A DNA stretch of 64,000 nucleotides from Mucilaginibacter aquatilis (GCF_009755275.1 NZ_WQLA01000003.1:310001-374000); one strand, 5' to 3'. Positions 55,280 to 64,000 are shown, counted from the stretch's first letter. Program-made: numbers and translations. The notes: a model not told the origin generated them from the letters alone.

Positions 55280-56599
55280 TTATCTCGCTTCAATCCAACC
55301 CGTGTTAGCGTCATCACTAACCAGGTAATAGTTGCCAAAAGAACCTTTTACATCAACTTGCTTGCCGGCTTCAATTACACTTTTACGGGCGGCATTTACA
55401 GTGTCAGGCGCATCTAGCAAAGCTACAGGCTGTTTAATGGTAAGTTTACGAAGTGATGATGCCGGTGTAACATTTTTACTGGTTATATAGCCGACGGTAC
55501 CATCAGGCAGGGTAGCTTTGTACCAGCCGCCGGTGGCAGCTTCAACACTTAATGCAGTGCTTACAGGTAATGTTAACCTTGATACGGATTGATCATTGGG
55601 TTCAATAAATAGCCGTGTGCTTTTAGCTGTGGTGCGGGCTGTAGCGTTTAGTAGATTAAGGGAGGCTGACACAGGCTTTGCGTTTTGCACGTTGCGATTC
55701 ACAAACGGAAACGGATCAATTGCGCCACCACTGGTGTAAATTCCAAAATGTAAGTGCGAGGGAGTGTTACGGGCATTGCCTGTATTGCCAACCAGGCCAA
55801 GCGTGTCCCCTGTACGCACGGTCTGTCCGCTTTGTACCAATTGCTTGTCAAGGTGTGCGTAATACAAAGTGTAATCACGATTAGCCGGACGCATAAATAC
55901 TACTAACCCACCCAAATTATTTTCGGTAACGTTAGTAACCGTGCCATCAGCTGCAGCAATTGCCGGAGTCAGTTTTTTGGCAAAAATGTCTACACCCTCA
56001 TGCTTGCGTCCGCCATTGTCGCGGCCGTCGCCCCAAAAGCTTCCTATGTTTGGTTTACCTGAATTCGACACCGGGAATTCTAGCGACGGGCCATTGGTAA
56101 CAGTCAACGTGTATTCGCCGCTACGCAATAATTCTGGCTGCAAGCGAAGCAGGTATTTCCCGTCCGCCTTAACTTCGTAATCAAGCACCATTCCTACGGT
56201 ATCAGCTGACGTCAGCCATTTTGTTTTGCCGTCAGCTTGTTGCTGTAGTATGTCGATATAAATGTCAAAGTTATCGGCAGGCTTTTTCTCTAACACCACA
56301 TGTAGCTTTTGTCCCCTGCGCGCATCAAACCTAAAAGCAGTTGATGGAACCTTTTCAGCCGAGAAGTAACCCGTTTCTTTGTACGGAATTTTGATGTTTA
56401 AGGCGTTACTTAAACTGTTATCAGCGGCCTTAAACCACTTGCTGCCCATTGCCGTGCCATCTAATTTGGCATCCTTCAGCCGTTGTGCGTAGGCTTCATG
56501 CGGTGTTAGTTTAGTGAAAATTGCTAGCGGCCCTTTGTTGCTACAAGATGTAAAGAAAGCTAAAGCAATTACAAATAGGGCATAGTTATTACAGTTCAT
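55280..56599 (-). CDS. M23 family metallopeptidase lipoprotein with C-terminal SH3-like repeats
   Basis: This 439-residue lipoprotein has lipobox FTSC (Cys19). A beta-sandwich region (about 60-175) precedes the LytM/M23 peptidase domain (about 190-300), with zinc ligands in RKHEGVDIF (HxxxD) and SHLHFGIY (HxH), plus YAHLDK. Two SH3-like domains close the protein (about 325-439; WYKATLPDGTVGYI, ...TGWIEAR). Such enzymes cut peptidoglycan cross-bridges at the outer face of the periplasm. It follows prmC by 56 bp and may share its transcript. Confidence 0.9.
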   Translation of the reverse strand: MNCNNYALFVIALAFFTSCSNKGPLAIFTKLTPHEAYAQRLKDAKLDGTAMGSKWFKAADNSLSNALNIKIPYKETGYFSAEKVPSTAFRFDARRGQKLHVVLEKKPADNFDIYIDILQQQADGKTKWLTSADTVGMVLDYEVKADGKYLLRLQPELLRSGEYTLTVTNGPSLEFPVSNSGKPNIGSFWGDGRDNGGRKHEGVDIFAKKLTPAIAAADGTVTNVTENNLGGLVVFMRPANRDYTLYYAHLDKQLVQSGQTVRTGDTLGLVGNTGNARNTPSHLHFGIYTSGGAIDPFPFVNRNVQNAKPVSASLNLLNATARTTAKSTRLFIEPNDQSVSRLTLPVSTALSVEAATGGWYKATLPDGTVGYITSKNVTPASSLRKLTIKQPVALLDAPDTVNAARKSVIEAGKQVDVKGSFGNYYLVSDDANTGWIEAR

Positions 56600-56655
56600 A
56601 ATGATGGCTTACCATTATAAAACTTAGGCTGCAGGTAAAAGTTTTTAAGCTGATA

Positions 56656-57519
56656 TCAGCCAGGCCAAACAGCCCTTATCATGCGATCTTTGCCGGCAAG
56701 ATCTTTACGTAATTCAATATCAGCAAAGCCCTTTGCGGCAAGCATGTCAACCGTTTCAGGGCCGTAGCTTTCATTTATTTCAAAAAACAGATAGCCATTT
56801 TGAACCAAATGGGTAACAGCAAAATTGGCAATAGCGACATAAAATAAAAGCGGGTTTGACTGTGGCACAAACAAAGCACTGTGTGGTTCAAAATCCAAAA
56901 CGTTCTGATGCATTTGTTGCTTGTCTGTTTCTGTAACGTAAGGAGGATTACTGACTATTACATTAAATTCCGGAAGGCTTCTCGCTGTTAAATCATGGTT
57001 CAAAATATCGGCTTCAAAAAATGATATATCTAAATTATTTAGCTTTGCGTTAGCAACGGCTACTTCTAAAGCTTTGGGTGATATATCCAATGCAAAAATT
57101 TCATTATCAATTGTATTTAACTTTAAAGAAATAGGAATACAGCCGCTTCCTGTACCTATATCCAGAATTTTTTGATAGGGTTGGTGACCTATTGTTTTTA
57201 ATATCCAATCAACTAATTCTTCAGTCTCAGGACGTGGAATTAATACGGATGGGTTGACTTTGAAATCACTGCCGTAAAAATGTGCAGATTCTAAAATATA
57301 TTGTACCGGCATTCCGGTTTTAAGACAACTCAGCTGAGTTAATAGGCGCTCACTTTGAACTACGTTTAGCCCCCTTTCAGGGAACGCTTTAAGTTGAGTT
57401 CTGCTTAACCCAGTTAATTCCTCAATCAATAATGATGCTATAGACTCTATCTCAGTTACCTCATATAAAGGCGCCAGCTTATTTTTAAACACATCAAAAG
57501 CATCTTTAACCGTTTTCAT
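56656..57519 (-). CDS. prmC: PrmC: protein-(glutamine-N5) methyltransferase, release factor-specific
   Basis: This 287-residue protein starts at ATG 57519, which leaves a 33-bp divergent gap to ribD; an in-frame ATG at 57564 would overlap ribD. It has the HemK N-terminal helical domain (LSRTQLKAFPERGL), SVLIPRPETEELVDWIL, the SAM motif LDIGTGSGCIPISL (120-126), and the catalytic VSNPPY motif (191-194). It methylates the Gln of the GGQ motif in release factors RF1 and RF2. Confidence 0.92.
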   Translation of the reverse strand: MKTVKDAFDVFKNKLAPLYEVTEIESIASLLIEELTGLSRTQLKAFPERGLNVVQSERLLTQLSCLKTGMPVQYILESAHFYGSDFKVNPSVLIPRPETEELVDWILKTIGHQPYQKILDIGTGSGCIPISLKLNTIDNEIFALDISPKALEVAVANAKLNNLDISFFEADILNHDLTARSLPEFNVIVSNPPYVTETDKQQMHQNVLDFEPHSALFVPQSNPLLFYVAIANFAVTHLVQNGYLFFEINESYGPETVDMLAAKGFADIELRKDLAGKDRMIRAVWPG

Positions 57520-57540
57520 GCAACAAATAAACATAAAAGC

Positions 57541-57548
57541 TACTTTTG
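57541..57548 (+). promoter_or_regulatory. -7 element (TACTTTTG) very close to the ribD start
   Basis: A perfect TAnnTTTG ends 4 bp before the ribD ATG at 57553. If used, the transcript would start at or very near the start codon. No -33 TTG is seen. Confidence 0.3.
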
Positions 57549-57552
57549 TGCG

Positions 57553-58599
57553 ATGGATTTCCATGAAATTTATATGCAGCGCTGCCTTGAACTGGCGGCC
57601 TTAGGAGCCGGAAAAGTTAGCCCTAATCCAATGGTTGGGGCGGTAGTTGTCCATAACAACCGCGTTGTAGGCGAGGGTTATCATCGCCAATACGGTAAAG
57701 CGCACGCTGAGGTCAATGCTATTAATCAGGTGATTGAAAACTTTAGTAATTCAAGTAAATTACTTAGTGAGTCGACAATATATGTTTCGCTTGAACCTTG
57801 TGCCCATTATGGCAAAACACCACCATGTGCCGATTTAATTATTAAACATCGCATACCCAACGTAGTAATTGGTTGCCGCGATCCGTTCGCCCAGGTTGAC
57901 GGAAAGGGAATCGAAAAATTACAGCAGGCAGGCATTAATGTTATAACAGGTGTACTTGAACAACAATGTCTTGATTTAAACAGACGATTCTTCACACGGG
58001 TACAAAAACAACGACCATATATCATACTCAAATGGGCCCAAACATCTAATGGTTATTTTGCACCAGCCTATGGTACGCAGCATTGGATAACCGGTGCCGA
58101 GTCAAAAAAACTGGTGCACAAATGGCGTTCTGAGGAAGATGCCATACTTGTAGGAAAAAACACAGCACGCATAGATAATCCCCAACTTAATACACGCTTA
58201 TGGCCGGGTAAATCGCCTAAGAGGGTGGTGATAGACCGTAATCTTGAGTTGGATAAGGAGTTATTTTTATTCGACAATACTGTAGAAACGATTGTTTTCA
58301 ATGCCATCAAGACAGAGTTTGATAATAAGGTAAAGTATATCGCGCTTGAAGATTTTGACAGATTTGTTCCGCAGTACATTATGTTTCAGCTATACCTGCA
58401 AGATGTTCAATCGGTAATTATTGAGGGCGGAGCGCATACGCTAAACAGTTTTATCAACGAAAACTTATGGGACGAAGCACGTATATTTACCGGCAAATCT
58501 ATACTCGCCAACGGCATTAAAGCTCCGGAATGTTTTGGAAAAAACATTAGTAATGACACGGTAGGTGATGATAGCCTGCAAATTATATTCAACCAATAG
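57553..58599 (+). CDS. ribD: RibD: bifunctional diaminohydroxyphosphoribosylaminopyrimidine deaminase / uracil reductase
   Basis: This 348-residue riboflavin-biosynthesis enzyme begins with a cytidine-deaminase-like domain (about 1-145). Its zinc ligands lie in KAHAEVNAI (H51, catalytic E53) and EPCAHYGKTPPC (C83, C92). The C-terminal RibD_C reductase (about 150-348) has RPYIILKWAQTSNG, AILVGKNTARIDNPQLN and VIIEGGAHTLNSF. It performs the second and third steps from GTP to riboflavin. EamA and yigZ follow on the same strand at short distance. Confidence 0.95.
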   Translation: MDFHEIYMQRCLELAALGAGKVSPNPMVGAVVVHNNRVVGEGYHRQYGKAHAEVNAINQVIENFSNSSKLLSESTIYVSLEPCAHYGKTPPCADLIIKHRIPNVVIGCRDPFAQVDGKGIEKLQQAGINVITGVLEQQCLDLNRRFFTRVQKQRPYIILKWAQTSNGYFAPAYGTQHWITGAESKKLVHKWRSEEDAILVGKNTARIDNPQLNTRLWPGKSPKRVVIDRNLELDKELFLFDNTVETIVFNAIKTEFDNKVKYIALEDFDRFVPQYIMFQLYLQDVQSVIIEGGAHTLNSFINENLWDEARIFTGKSILANGIKAPECFGKNISNDTVGDDSLQIIFNQ

Positions 58600-58606
58600 A
58601 TCACTA

Positions 58607-59464
58607 ATGCTTTATATATTACTCAGCGTTTGCTGCAGCGTAACGGTATCTATATTACTTAAGTTAGCTCGTCGTTATCAAATTAATGTTGCTCAGGCTA
58701 TTACCTGGAATTATTCTATTGCCGCATTGCTTACATGGATTTTTTTAAAGCCACAGCCTGATAGTATAACCCATCCGCCGCTCAATCTTTATTTATTATT
58801 AGGCGTCTTGCTACCGTTAATATTTTATGTGATGGCAGCCGCTATTAAGGGAGCAGGCATTGTACGCACGGATGTGGCTCAGCGCTTGTCTTTATTAATA
58901 TCGTTAAGTGCTGCATTTTTGATATTTGGAGATAGTTTTTCCGTAATCAAAGGCATAGGCATTTTAACCGGATTTGCAGCCATTTTTTGCCTTATACCAT
59001 GGCAAACAAAACACGTAGTATCACAAAATAATAAGAACACATGGCTGTATCTGATTGGCGTTTTTTTAGGTTTCGGAATAATTGATATATTGTTTAAGCA
59101 AATGGCACAAACCAAAACGGCACCGTACAGTGCTTCGCTGTTTGTGGTCTACGTGGCTGCATTTTTAGTGTCAGTGCTGGGAACTATATATCAGGTTACT
59201 ATTAAAAAGAAACGTTTTTTGTTCAGGCATATATTTTTTGGGTGGATACTTGGCGTATTTAATTTTGGCAATATATTGTTCTACCTTAAAGCTCATCAAG
59301 CTCTGGCAAAAGATCCGTCAACAGTTTTTACTGCAATGAACATTGGCGTTATAACCGGCGGAACATTAATAGGCTTGTTAATTTTTAAAGAAAAACTAAG
59401 CACCCTTCACAAAGTTGGTGTAGGTCTTGCCGTAGCAGCCATATTGCTAATTGCTTACTCTTAA
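58607..59464 (+). CDS. EamA-family drug/metabolite transporter
   Basis: This 285-residue protein starts at ATG 58607, 7 bp after the ribD stop; the ATG at 58565 overlaps ribD and adds a hydrophilic leader. About ten TM helices are predicted in two five-helix halves (MLYILLSVCCSVTVSILLKL at the N-terminus; GVGLAVAAILLIAYS at the end), with GTLIGLLIFKEKLS typical of EamA. It could export or import a metabolite. Its position directly after ribD hints at a flavin-related cargo, which is only a guess from context. Confidence 0.82.
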   Translation: MLYILLSVCCSVTVSILLKLARRYQINVAQAITWNYSIAALLTWIFLKPQPDSITHPPLNLYLLLGVLLPLIFYVMAAAIKGAGIVRTDVAQRLSLLISLSAAFLIFGDSFSVIKGIGILTGFAAIFCLIPWQTKHVVSQNNKNTWLYLIGVFLGFGIIDILFKQMAQTKTAPYSASLFVVYVAAFLVSVLGTIYQVTIKKKRFLFRHIFFGWILGVFNFGNILFYLKAHQALAKDPSTVFTAMNIGVITGGTLIGLLIFKEKLSTLHKVGVGLAVAAILLIAYS

Positions 59465-59475
59465 TAATTGCGCCT

Positions 59476-60090
59476 ATGCTGTTTAATGATACTTATTTAA
59501 CGGTTAAACAACCGGCCGAGGCCATTTTTGCCGATCGCGGTAGCAAATTCATCGCCTTTGTTTATCCCATAAAATCGGAGGCAGATGTAAAACCTTTGGT
59601 AAGTGCGCTTAAGGCTGTGCATACAAAGGCTAATCACCATTGTTGGGCTATGCGTTTAAGCCCCGACCGCTCTGTATTCAAAGTAAATGATGATGGAGAA
59701 CCATCAGGAACAGCAGGCAGACCGATTTTGAACGTTTTGCTTTCAAAAGATGTAACCAATGTACTGGTGGTGGTAGTGCGTTATTTTGGCGGTAAGCTAT
59801 TGGGTGTGCCGGGATTAATTAATGCTTACAAAACTGCTGCCGAGATGGGCCTAAGTGCTGCAGGTATTGTAGAGAATGTGATTAACGACGTTTACCAAAT
59901 TGAATTTGATTACCTGCAGATGAATGATATAATGAAAATCATTAAGGAGGAAGGTACAACTATAATAGAGCAAGAATCAGATAATCGTTGTATTTACAAG
60001 ATAGCTGTAAGGAAAATGAAGGTCAATCAAACAATTGCGCGTTTCAATAGTATTAATAAGGTTAAAGTTGATTACCTGCACAGCAATTAA
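59476..60090 (+). CDS. YigZ/IMPACT-family protein
   Basis: This 204-residue protein has the UPF0029 N-terminal domain: FADRGSKFIAFVYPIKSEAD, KANHHCWAMRL and DDGEPSGTAGRPIL, then VVVRYFGGKLLGVPGLI, all hallmark segments. The C-terminal part is the ferredoxin-like DUF1949 domain. Related eukaryotic IMPACT proteins modulate GCN2, but bacterial function is not known. It follows the EamA gene by 11 bp and is co-transcribed. Confidence 0.92.
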   Translation: MLFNDTYLTVKQPAEAIFADRGSKFIAFVYPIKSEADVKPLVSALKAVHTKANHHCWAMRLSPDRSVFKVNDDGEPSGTAGRPILNVLLSKDVTNVLVVVVRYFGGKLLGVPGLINAYKTAAEMGLSAAGIVENVINDVYQIEFDYLQMNDIMKIIKEEGTTIIEQESDNRCIYKIAVRKMKVNQTIARFNSINKVKVDYLHSN

Positions 60091-60186
60091 AAGAATATTT
60101 AGTTAAACGAAAATTTAATTGCAAATATGCGCACCAATACTTAACTTGGTTTACACATTTACATCCATCTAACCTAATAGAAAATC

Positions 60187-60465
60187 ATGAACGCGCAACC
60201 AATCGGAATCTATCTCGAGGACGAGAGTAGGTTCGAATTCGATTTTGTGAAACATTTGCTAAAAATTAAATTTTTTAAAGAAACCCAGCCCGCAGGCACT
60301 ATTGTATCTCCGTTTCGCATGATTAAAAATGACGAAACCTTTTACCTGCTTATTCATAATTATGACCGCATGGGTGAGCGCAAAATTATGATTGAATCAA
60401 TTAACCAAAATGAGTTGGTTATCAATCATGATAATACTTCTTACAAATTACGTAAGGTAGCTTAG
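60187..60465 (+). CDS. Small hypothetical protein (92 aa)
   Basis: I do not recognise this protein. It is 92 residues, soluble, and looks beta-rich: an N-terminal GIYLEDESRFEFDFVKHLL, a central FRMIKNDETFYLLIHNYD and a C-terminal LVINHDNTSYKLRKV. There is no signal peptide or TM helix. It stands as a separate unit with its own terminator, which supports real expression. Confidence 0.6.
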   Translation: MNAQPIGIYLEDESRFEFDFVKHLLKIKFFKETQPAGTIVSPFRMIKNDETFYLLIHNYDRMGERKIMIESINQNELVINHDNTSYKLRKVA

Positions 60466-60501
60466 TGCTTAATTAGAGTATTCTTATCAGTGATTATTAG
60501 T

Positions 60502-60531
60502 AAAGGGCATGCATTCAAATTGCCCTTTTTT
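60502..60531 (+). terminator. Terminator after the 92-aa gene
   Basis: AAAGGGCA at 60502-60509 pairs with TGCCCTTT at 60521-60528, and six T follow from 60526 to 60531. Confidence 0.8.
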
Positions 60532-60568
60532 GTGCCTTATTGACTTGTTTTTTGTAACTTGGGCGTAA

Positions 60569-61918
60569 ATGCAATCGTTCGAAATAGATAAGTCGGACCT
60601 ATTACGGGTTAAAGCAGCACTCGAGAGTGATGACAGTACACTACAAGAGGTTCTGCAACAATATCATAGCTCAGAGATTGCCATCATTTTTGAAAAGCTC
60701 GAACCCGAAGAGCGTGAACGAATCATAAACATTCTTCCAACCGTAGAAGCCTCGGGTGTAATTTCAGAAATGGATGAAGAGCATCATCCGGCTGAATTAT
60801 TGGTGAGCCTTACACCCGAAAAACGCTCAGAAATTGTTGAAGAACTTGATTATGATGATGCTACCGACCTTATTTCGCAACTGGACGAAGAAGAACAAAA
60901 GGAGATCCTTGATGAAATAGATCAGGAGGATGCCAGTAATATACGCGCGCTGTTAAGTTATGATGATGACACCGCCGGTGGTTTAATGAACACGGAGCTG
61001 ATCAAAGTTAACATCAGCTACAGCAAAAACGAGGCTCTTGAAGAAATTATACAGCAATCAGAAGAAATGGAAGAGTTTTATACTCTCTATGCTGTTAATG
61101 ATCATAATGAACTTGTAGGCATTCTATCTATCAAAGATATTATCAAAGCAAAAAAACAGGTTAAGGTTGACGAGCTGGTAAACAAGGAATTTGTGTATGT
61201 TAAGGCTGATCTTGACCAGGAAGAAGTTGCCAAGCTTATTTCTCAATACAATTTAACCAGCATTCCCGTGGTGAATGACACTATGCAATTGCTTGGCCGC
61301 ATTACAGTTGATGATATTATAGACGTACTTCAGGAAGAAAACACAGAAGATATTTTAAAAATATCAGGTGTATCTGAAGATGAGGAGTTAGCCGGTGGTT
61401 GGCGCGATGCCGTAAAAAGCCGTTTGCCCTGGCTGGTTATAAATCTCGCTACAGCATTCTTGGCTGCGTCTGTTATAAGGGCTTATGACAATACGCTAGA
61501 TAAACTACCCATTATAAAGGCGTATATCACCATTATAGCCGGTATGGGTGGTAATGCTGCAACGCAAGCACTCGCCGTAACGGTTAGGCGTATTTCGTTA
61601 AGTAATCTTAACGACAGGCAAGCTTACGTTACTGTTAGCAAAGAGTTTTTGGTAGGGTTAACCAATGGAGCTGTTAATGGCATTATTGTAAGTATGGTTG
61701 CCGTATGGTACGATGCAAACCCTTTGCTTGGGCTGGTATTATTCTTCGCCATGACCGGAAATGTTATTGTAGCAGCACTTACAGGAGCCACTGTGCCTAT
61801 GCTTTTGAAACGTTTAGGTATTGATCCCGCTGTCGCATCATCAATCATTATAACCACATTTACCGATTGTATAGGATTTTTATTGCCTTTATGGTTGGCA
61901 ACAAAGCTTTTATTATAA
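60569..61918 (+). CDS. mgtE: MgtE magnesium transporter
   Basis: This 449-residue protein has the MgtE cytosolic N-domain (about 20-125; acidic helices ending in QEDASNIRALLSYDDDTAGGLM), a CBS-domain pair (about 135-255; VGILSIKDII, LLGRITVDDIIDVL) and five C-terminal TM helices (about 280-445; AGMGGNAATQALAVTVR, GNVIVAALTGATVPMLLK). The acidic cytosolic domain closes the pore when Mg2+ is plentiful. A -7 element for the next gene overlaps its stop codon. Confidence 0.95.
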   Translation: MQSFEIDKSDLLRVKAALESDDSTLQEVLQQYHSSEIAIIFEKLEPEERERIINILPTVEASGVISEMDEEHHPAELLVSLTPEKRSEIVEELDYDDATDLISQLDEEEQKEILDEIDQEDASNIRALLSYDDDTAGGLMNTELIKVNISYSKNEALEEIIQQSEEMEEFYTLYAVNDHNELVGILSIKDIIKAKKQVKVDELVNKEFVYVKADLDQEEVAKLISQYNLTSIPVVNDTMQLLGRITVDDIIDVLQEENTEDILKISGVSEDEELAGGWRDAVKSRLPWLVINLATAFLAASVIRAYDNTLDKLPIIKAYITIIAGMGGNAATQALAVTVRRISLSNLNDRQAYVTVSKEFLVGLTNGAVNGIIVSMVAVWYDANPLLGLVLFFAMTGNVIVAALTGATVPMLLKRLGIDPAVASSIIITTFTDCIGFLLPLWLATKLLL

Positions 61919-61923
61919 ATTTG
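61895..61923 (+). promoter_or_regulatory. Promoter of bioB overlapping the mgtE stop codon
   Basis: TTG (61895-61897), 18 bp, then TAAATTTG (61916-61923) matches the Bacteroidota promoter exactly. The mgtE stop TAA is part of the -7 element. The leader would be about 15 nt. Confidence 0.6.
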
Positions 61924-61944
61924 TCACTTTAATTTTCAACGCTT

Positions 61945-62952
61945 ATGACTGAAGTGAGACACGACTGGACCAAAGAAGAAATATCTGACATATACCATAC
62001 GCCGCTGCTCGATTTAATTTACCGTGCAGCAACTGTTCACCGCGAAAATAAAGATTACGCCGAGGTGCAAATTAGTTCACTAATTTCGGTTAAAACCGGC
62101 GGATGCCCTGAAGACTGCGCTTATTGTCCGCAGGCTGCACGCTATCAAACCGGCGTAAATGTACACGCTATATTGCCTAAAGAAGAGGTAGTGGCAGCCG
62201 CACAAAAAGCTAAGGCTGGCGGTGCATCGCGCTTGTGTATGGGCGCAGCATGGCGCGAAGTGCGCGATAACCGCGACTTTGACAAAGTAATTGAAATGGT
62301 GCAGGCGGTTAATGAATTGGACATGGAAGTGTGTTGTACTCTTGGCATGCTTACCGAAAGCCAGGCTCAACGTTTGGCCGATGCCGGGTTGTATGCATAT
62401 AATCACAATCTTGATACCTCTGAAGATGATTATAAACGTATTATAACTACTCGTACTTACGATGATCGCTTAAAAACGATTGAAAACGTGCGCAAAGCTA
62501 AAATATCTGTTTGCAGTGGTGGTATTATAGGTTTAGGCGAAACCGTAGAAGACCGTATATCAATGCTGAAAACATTATCAAACATGCCTCAGCACCCGGA
62601 GTCGGTTCCGGTAAATGCGCTTGTACCAGTTGAAGGTACTCCACTTGCCGAGCAACCTCGTGTTTCTGTTTGGGATATGGTGCGCATGATAGCAACGGCG
62701 CGTATTGTAATGCCGCGTACGGTTGTACGCCTGTCAGCCGGACGTACCGAAATGAGTACTGTTGAGCAGGCTTTATGCTTTATGGCGGGTGCAAGTTCAA
62801 TTTTTGCAGGCGAAAAACTACTGACCACACCGAATCCTGCATTTGATGAAGATATGGCAATGTTTGAGCTTTTAGGATTAACACCACGTAAAGCCTTTAA
62901 AAATGGCAGGCCGCATCAGGCAAAGAATATTGAAGAGAGCGTGATAGCTTAA
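61945..62952 (+). CDS. bioB: Biotin synthase BioB
   Basis: This 335-residue radical SAM enzyme has the CxxxCxxC cluster as C54, C58 and C61 in [12 protein letters not shown]. It also has [41 protein letters not shown] and the [24 protein letters not shown] tail. It inserts sulfur into dethiobiotin using a [2Fe-2S] cluster. No other biotin genes are next to it. It has its own promoter and terminator. Confidence 0.96.
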   Translation: MTEVRHDWTKEEISDIYHTPLLDLIYRAATVHRENKDYAEVQISSLISVKTGGCPEDCAYCPQAARYQTGVNVHAILPKEEVVAAAQKAKAGGASRLCMGAAWREVRDNRDFDKVIEMVQAVNELDMEVCCTLGMLTESQAQRLADAGLYAYNHNLDTSEDDYKRIITTRTYDDRLKTIENVRKAKISVCSGGIIGLGETVEDRISMLKTLSNMPQHPESVPVNALVPVEGTPLAEQPRVSVWDMVRMIATARIVMPRTVVRLSAGRTEMSTVEQALCFMAGASSIFAGEKLLTTPNPAFDEDMAMFELLGLTPRKAFKNGRPHQAKNIEESVIA

Positions 62953-62969
62953 CATCAGCAAACAATACA

Positions 62970-63002
62970 AACAAATGCCACCTGATTAAGGTGGCATTTG
63001 TT
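62970..63002 (+). terminator. Terminator of bioB
   Basis: AACAAATGCCACC at 62970-62982 pairs perfectly with GGTGGCATTTGTT at 62990-63002 (13 bp, 7-nt loop), followed by GTTTTATT. Confidence 0.85.
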
Positions 63003-63167
63003 GTTTTATTGCAGTAGTTAAAGCCCTCTCCTGTGAAATGAGCTATGCTGCTTATTCCAACAAGCTTTGAAATACCGGCTTTTTCATATACAATGCTGAA
63101 TAAACTGGCAAATCGTCGGGACTTTATTTTCCATGTCGAAACTCACCAATTTAAACTTTAAACGGTT

Positions 63168-63202
63168 TTTGCCTTTATAACTGACGAATAAATATATATT
63201 TG
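63168..63202 (+). promoter_or_regulatory. Probable promoter of gatB
   Basis: TTTG at 63168-63171, a 23-bp spacer and TATATTTG at 63195-63202 resemble the TTTG/TAnnTTTG promoter. The predicted start of transcription lies near 63209. Confidence 0.45.
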
Positions 63203-63237
63203 CCGTGTTAGGCAGTGCAACTGTCTTATGCATTGTA

Positions 63238-64000
63238 ATGATAAATTATAACACCGAAGCAAGCCATAAATATGAGCTGGTAGTAGGTTTGGAAGTACAC
63301 GCCCAGCTCTCTACCCAAAGCAAAATTTTCTCGGCCGATAGCGCTGCATTTGGCGCAGGTCCTAATGAGCATGTAAGTATGGTATCATTAGGGCACCCTG
63401 GCACACTACCTTTTTTAAATAAAAAGGCCGTTGAGTATGCCGTTAAACTTGGTTTTGCCTGCCATGGCCGAATAAACCAGTATAACAACTTCGCCCGTAA
63501 AAATTACTTTTATGCCGATTTACCCAAAGGCTATCAAATAAGTCAGGATCAGCACCCTATTATAACAGGCGGTTATGTAAGTGTTAAGCGTGAAGATGGC
63601 ACCGTAAAAAAGATTGCCATACACCATATACACATGGAAGAGGATGCCGGTAAAAGCATGCATGATCACCATGATACACATACTCTTATTGACCTGAACA
63701 GGGCAGGAGTGCCACTACTCGAGATTGTATCAGAGCCTGATATCCATAGTGCAGAAGAGGCTGGTTTGTATCTTACAGAGATGCGTAAGCTGGTGCGCTA
63801 CCTTGGCGTCTGCGATGGCAACATGGAGGAAGGTAGCATGCGCTGCGACGCTAACATATCAGTGAGGTTAAAAGGTGCAACTAAACTTGGCAACCGTTGC
63901 GAGGTAAAAAATCTTAACTCCATACGTAACGTTCAACGGGCAATTGAGCATGAGTTTTTAAGGCAGGTAACTGTTATTGAAGCGGGTGGCCATATAGATC
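63238..64000 (+). CDS. gatB: GatB: Asp-tRNA(Asn)/Glu-tRNA(Gln) amidotransferase subunit B (3' truncated)
   Basis: The frame opens at ATG 63238 and runs past the right edge, giving the first 254 residues. GatB hallmarks are YELVVGLEVHAQLSTQSKIFS, LGHPGTLPFLN, NFARKNYFYADLPKGYQISQ, HIHMEEDAGK, DLNRAGVPLLEIVSEPD and GSMRCDANIS. With GatA and GatC it amidates mischarged tRNAs. This half includes the kinase-like cradle domain; the C-terminal YqeY-like tail lies outside the window. Confidence 0.96.
   Translation, partial: MINYNTEASHKYELVVGLEVHAQLSTQSKIFSADSAAFGAGPNEHVSMVSLGHPGTLPFLNKKAVEYAVKLGFACHGRINQYNNFARKNYFYADLPKGYQISQDQHPIITGGYVSVKREDGTVKKIAIHHIHMEEDAGKSMHDHHDTHTLIDLNRAGVPLLEIVSEPDIHSAEEAGLYLTEMRKLVRYLGVCDGNMEEGSMRCDANISVRLKGATKLGNRCEVKNLNSIRNVQRAIEHEFLRQVTVIEAGGHID

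Noticed and set aside
57520..57552. FMN riboswitch before ribD
   Set aside because: The gap to prmC is only 33 bp, too short for the conserved FMN aptamer, and no such structure is visible.
60142..60562. Repeated TAACTTGG octamer before the 92-aa gene (60142-60149) and mgtE (60555-60562) as shared promoter
   Set aside because: It deviates from TAnnTTTG, -33 spacing is not consistent, and the mgtE copy is too near the ATG to be convincing.
1..64000. CRISPR arrays, insertion sequences, tRNA or rRNA genes
   Set aside because: No spaced short repeats, transposase-like frames, terminal inverted repeats or tRNA/rRNA sequences were recognised by eye; a covariance-model scan would be decisive.

Overview
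The window looks like chromosomal DNA of a Bacteroidota bacterium, most likely a Sphingobacteriaceae member of the Mucilaginibacter/Pedobacter type. This is inferred from gene content: two SusC/SusD polysaccharide-utilisation loci, a hybrid two-component regulator, fimbrillin-like lipoproteins and SPII lipoboxes. Several good starts carry Bacteroidota-type promoters (TTG, about 18 bp, TAnnTTTG) and lack clear Shine-Dalgarno sequences. Base composition is moderately AT-rich. I saw no rRNA, tRNA, CRISPR array, prophage or insertion sequence. Both ends cut genes: a spore-photoproduct-lyase-like gene at the left and gatB at the right.

Positions 1-3179 hold the tail of the SPL-like gene and a membrane-tethered regulator (LamG/ConA-like sensor, Kelch propeller, one TM helix, cytoplasmic SARP/OmpR-type winged helix). 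Positions 3434-18919 are a seven-gene plus-strand locus: GH92, SusC, SusD, GH76, an unclassified TIM-barrel protein with a GH42-like middle domain, a GtaA/DUF4965-type protein, and a CehA/McbA-like PHP metallohydrolase. GH92 plus GH76 points to alpha-mannan such as yeast or fungal mannan. The GH92 has Gln where most family members carry the catalytic acid Glu, as I recall for mannose-1-phosphate-type uncapping enzymes.

Positions 19028-27342 hold a small lipoprotein, a PAS histidine kinase, a Crp/Fnr regulator with an NmrA reductase and alpha/beta hydrolase (a perfect palindrome lies at a class-II activator position), a DUF4832 lipoprotein with a C-terminal beta-trefoil, and an AI-2E-type permease. 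Positions 27694-41472 are a second PUL: hybrid two-component system, SusC, SusD, GH2 and GH35, probably for beta-galactosides. An 18-bp direct repeat spaced 22 bp lies just before its susC promoter and is a good candidate for the regulator's operator.

Positions 41541-46142 carry a divergent pair: a clostripain-like lipoprotein peptidase on one side, and on the other a fimbrillin-nuclease fusion followed by a fimbrillin paralogue. Positions 46221-53727 mix stress and redox genes: a Fur-family regulator, a flavin-reductase-like protein with an active-site-degenerate SDR, a cNMP-binding histidine kinase followed by a receiver/glutaredoxin-like/thioredoxin-reductase-like fusion whose cysteine pairs are missing, a PNPOx-like protein, and a DnaQ/GIY-YIG exonuclease. 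Positions 53901-64000 are mostly housekeeping: a duplicated DUF1016-N-like protein, M23 peptidase, prmC, ribD, EamA transporter, YigZ, mgtE, bioB and gatB. Transcription units are separated by well-formed hairpin terminators, several of them bidirectional between convergent genes.
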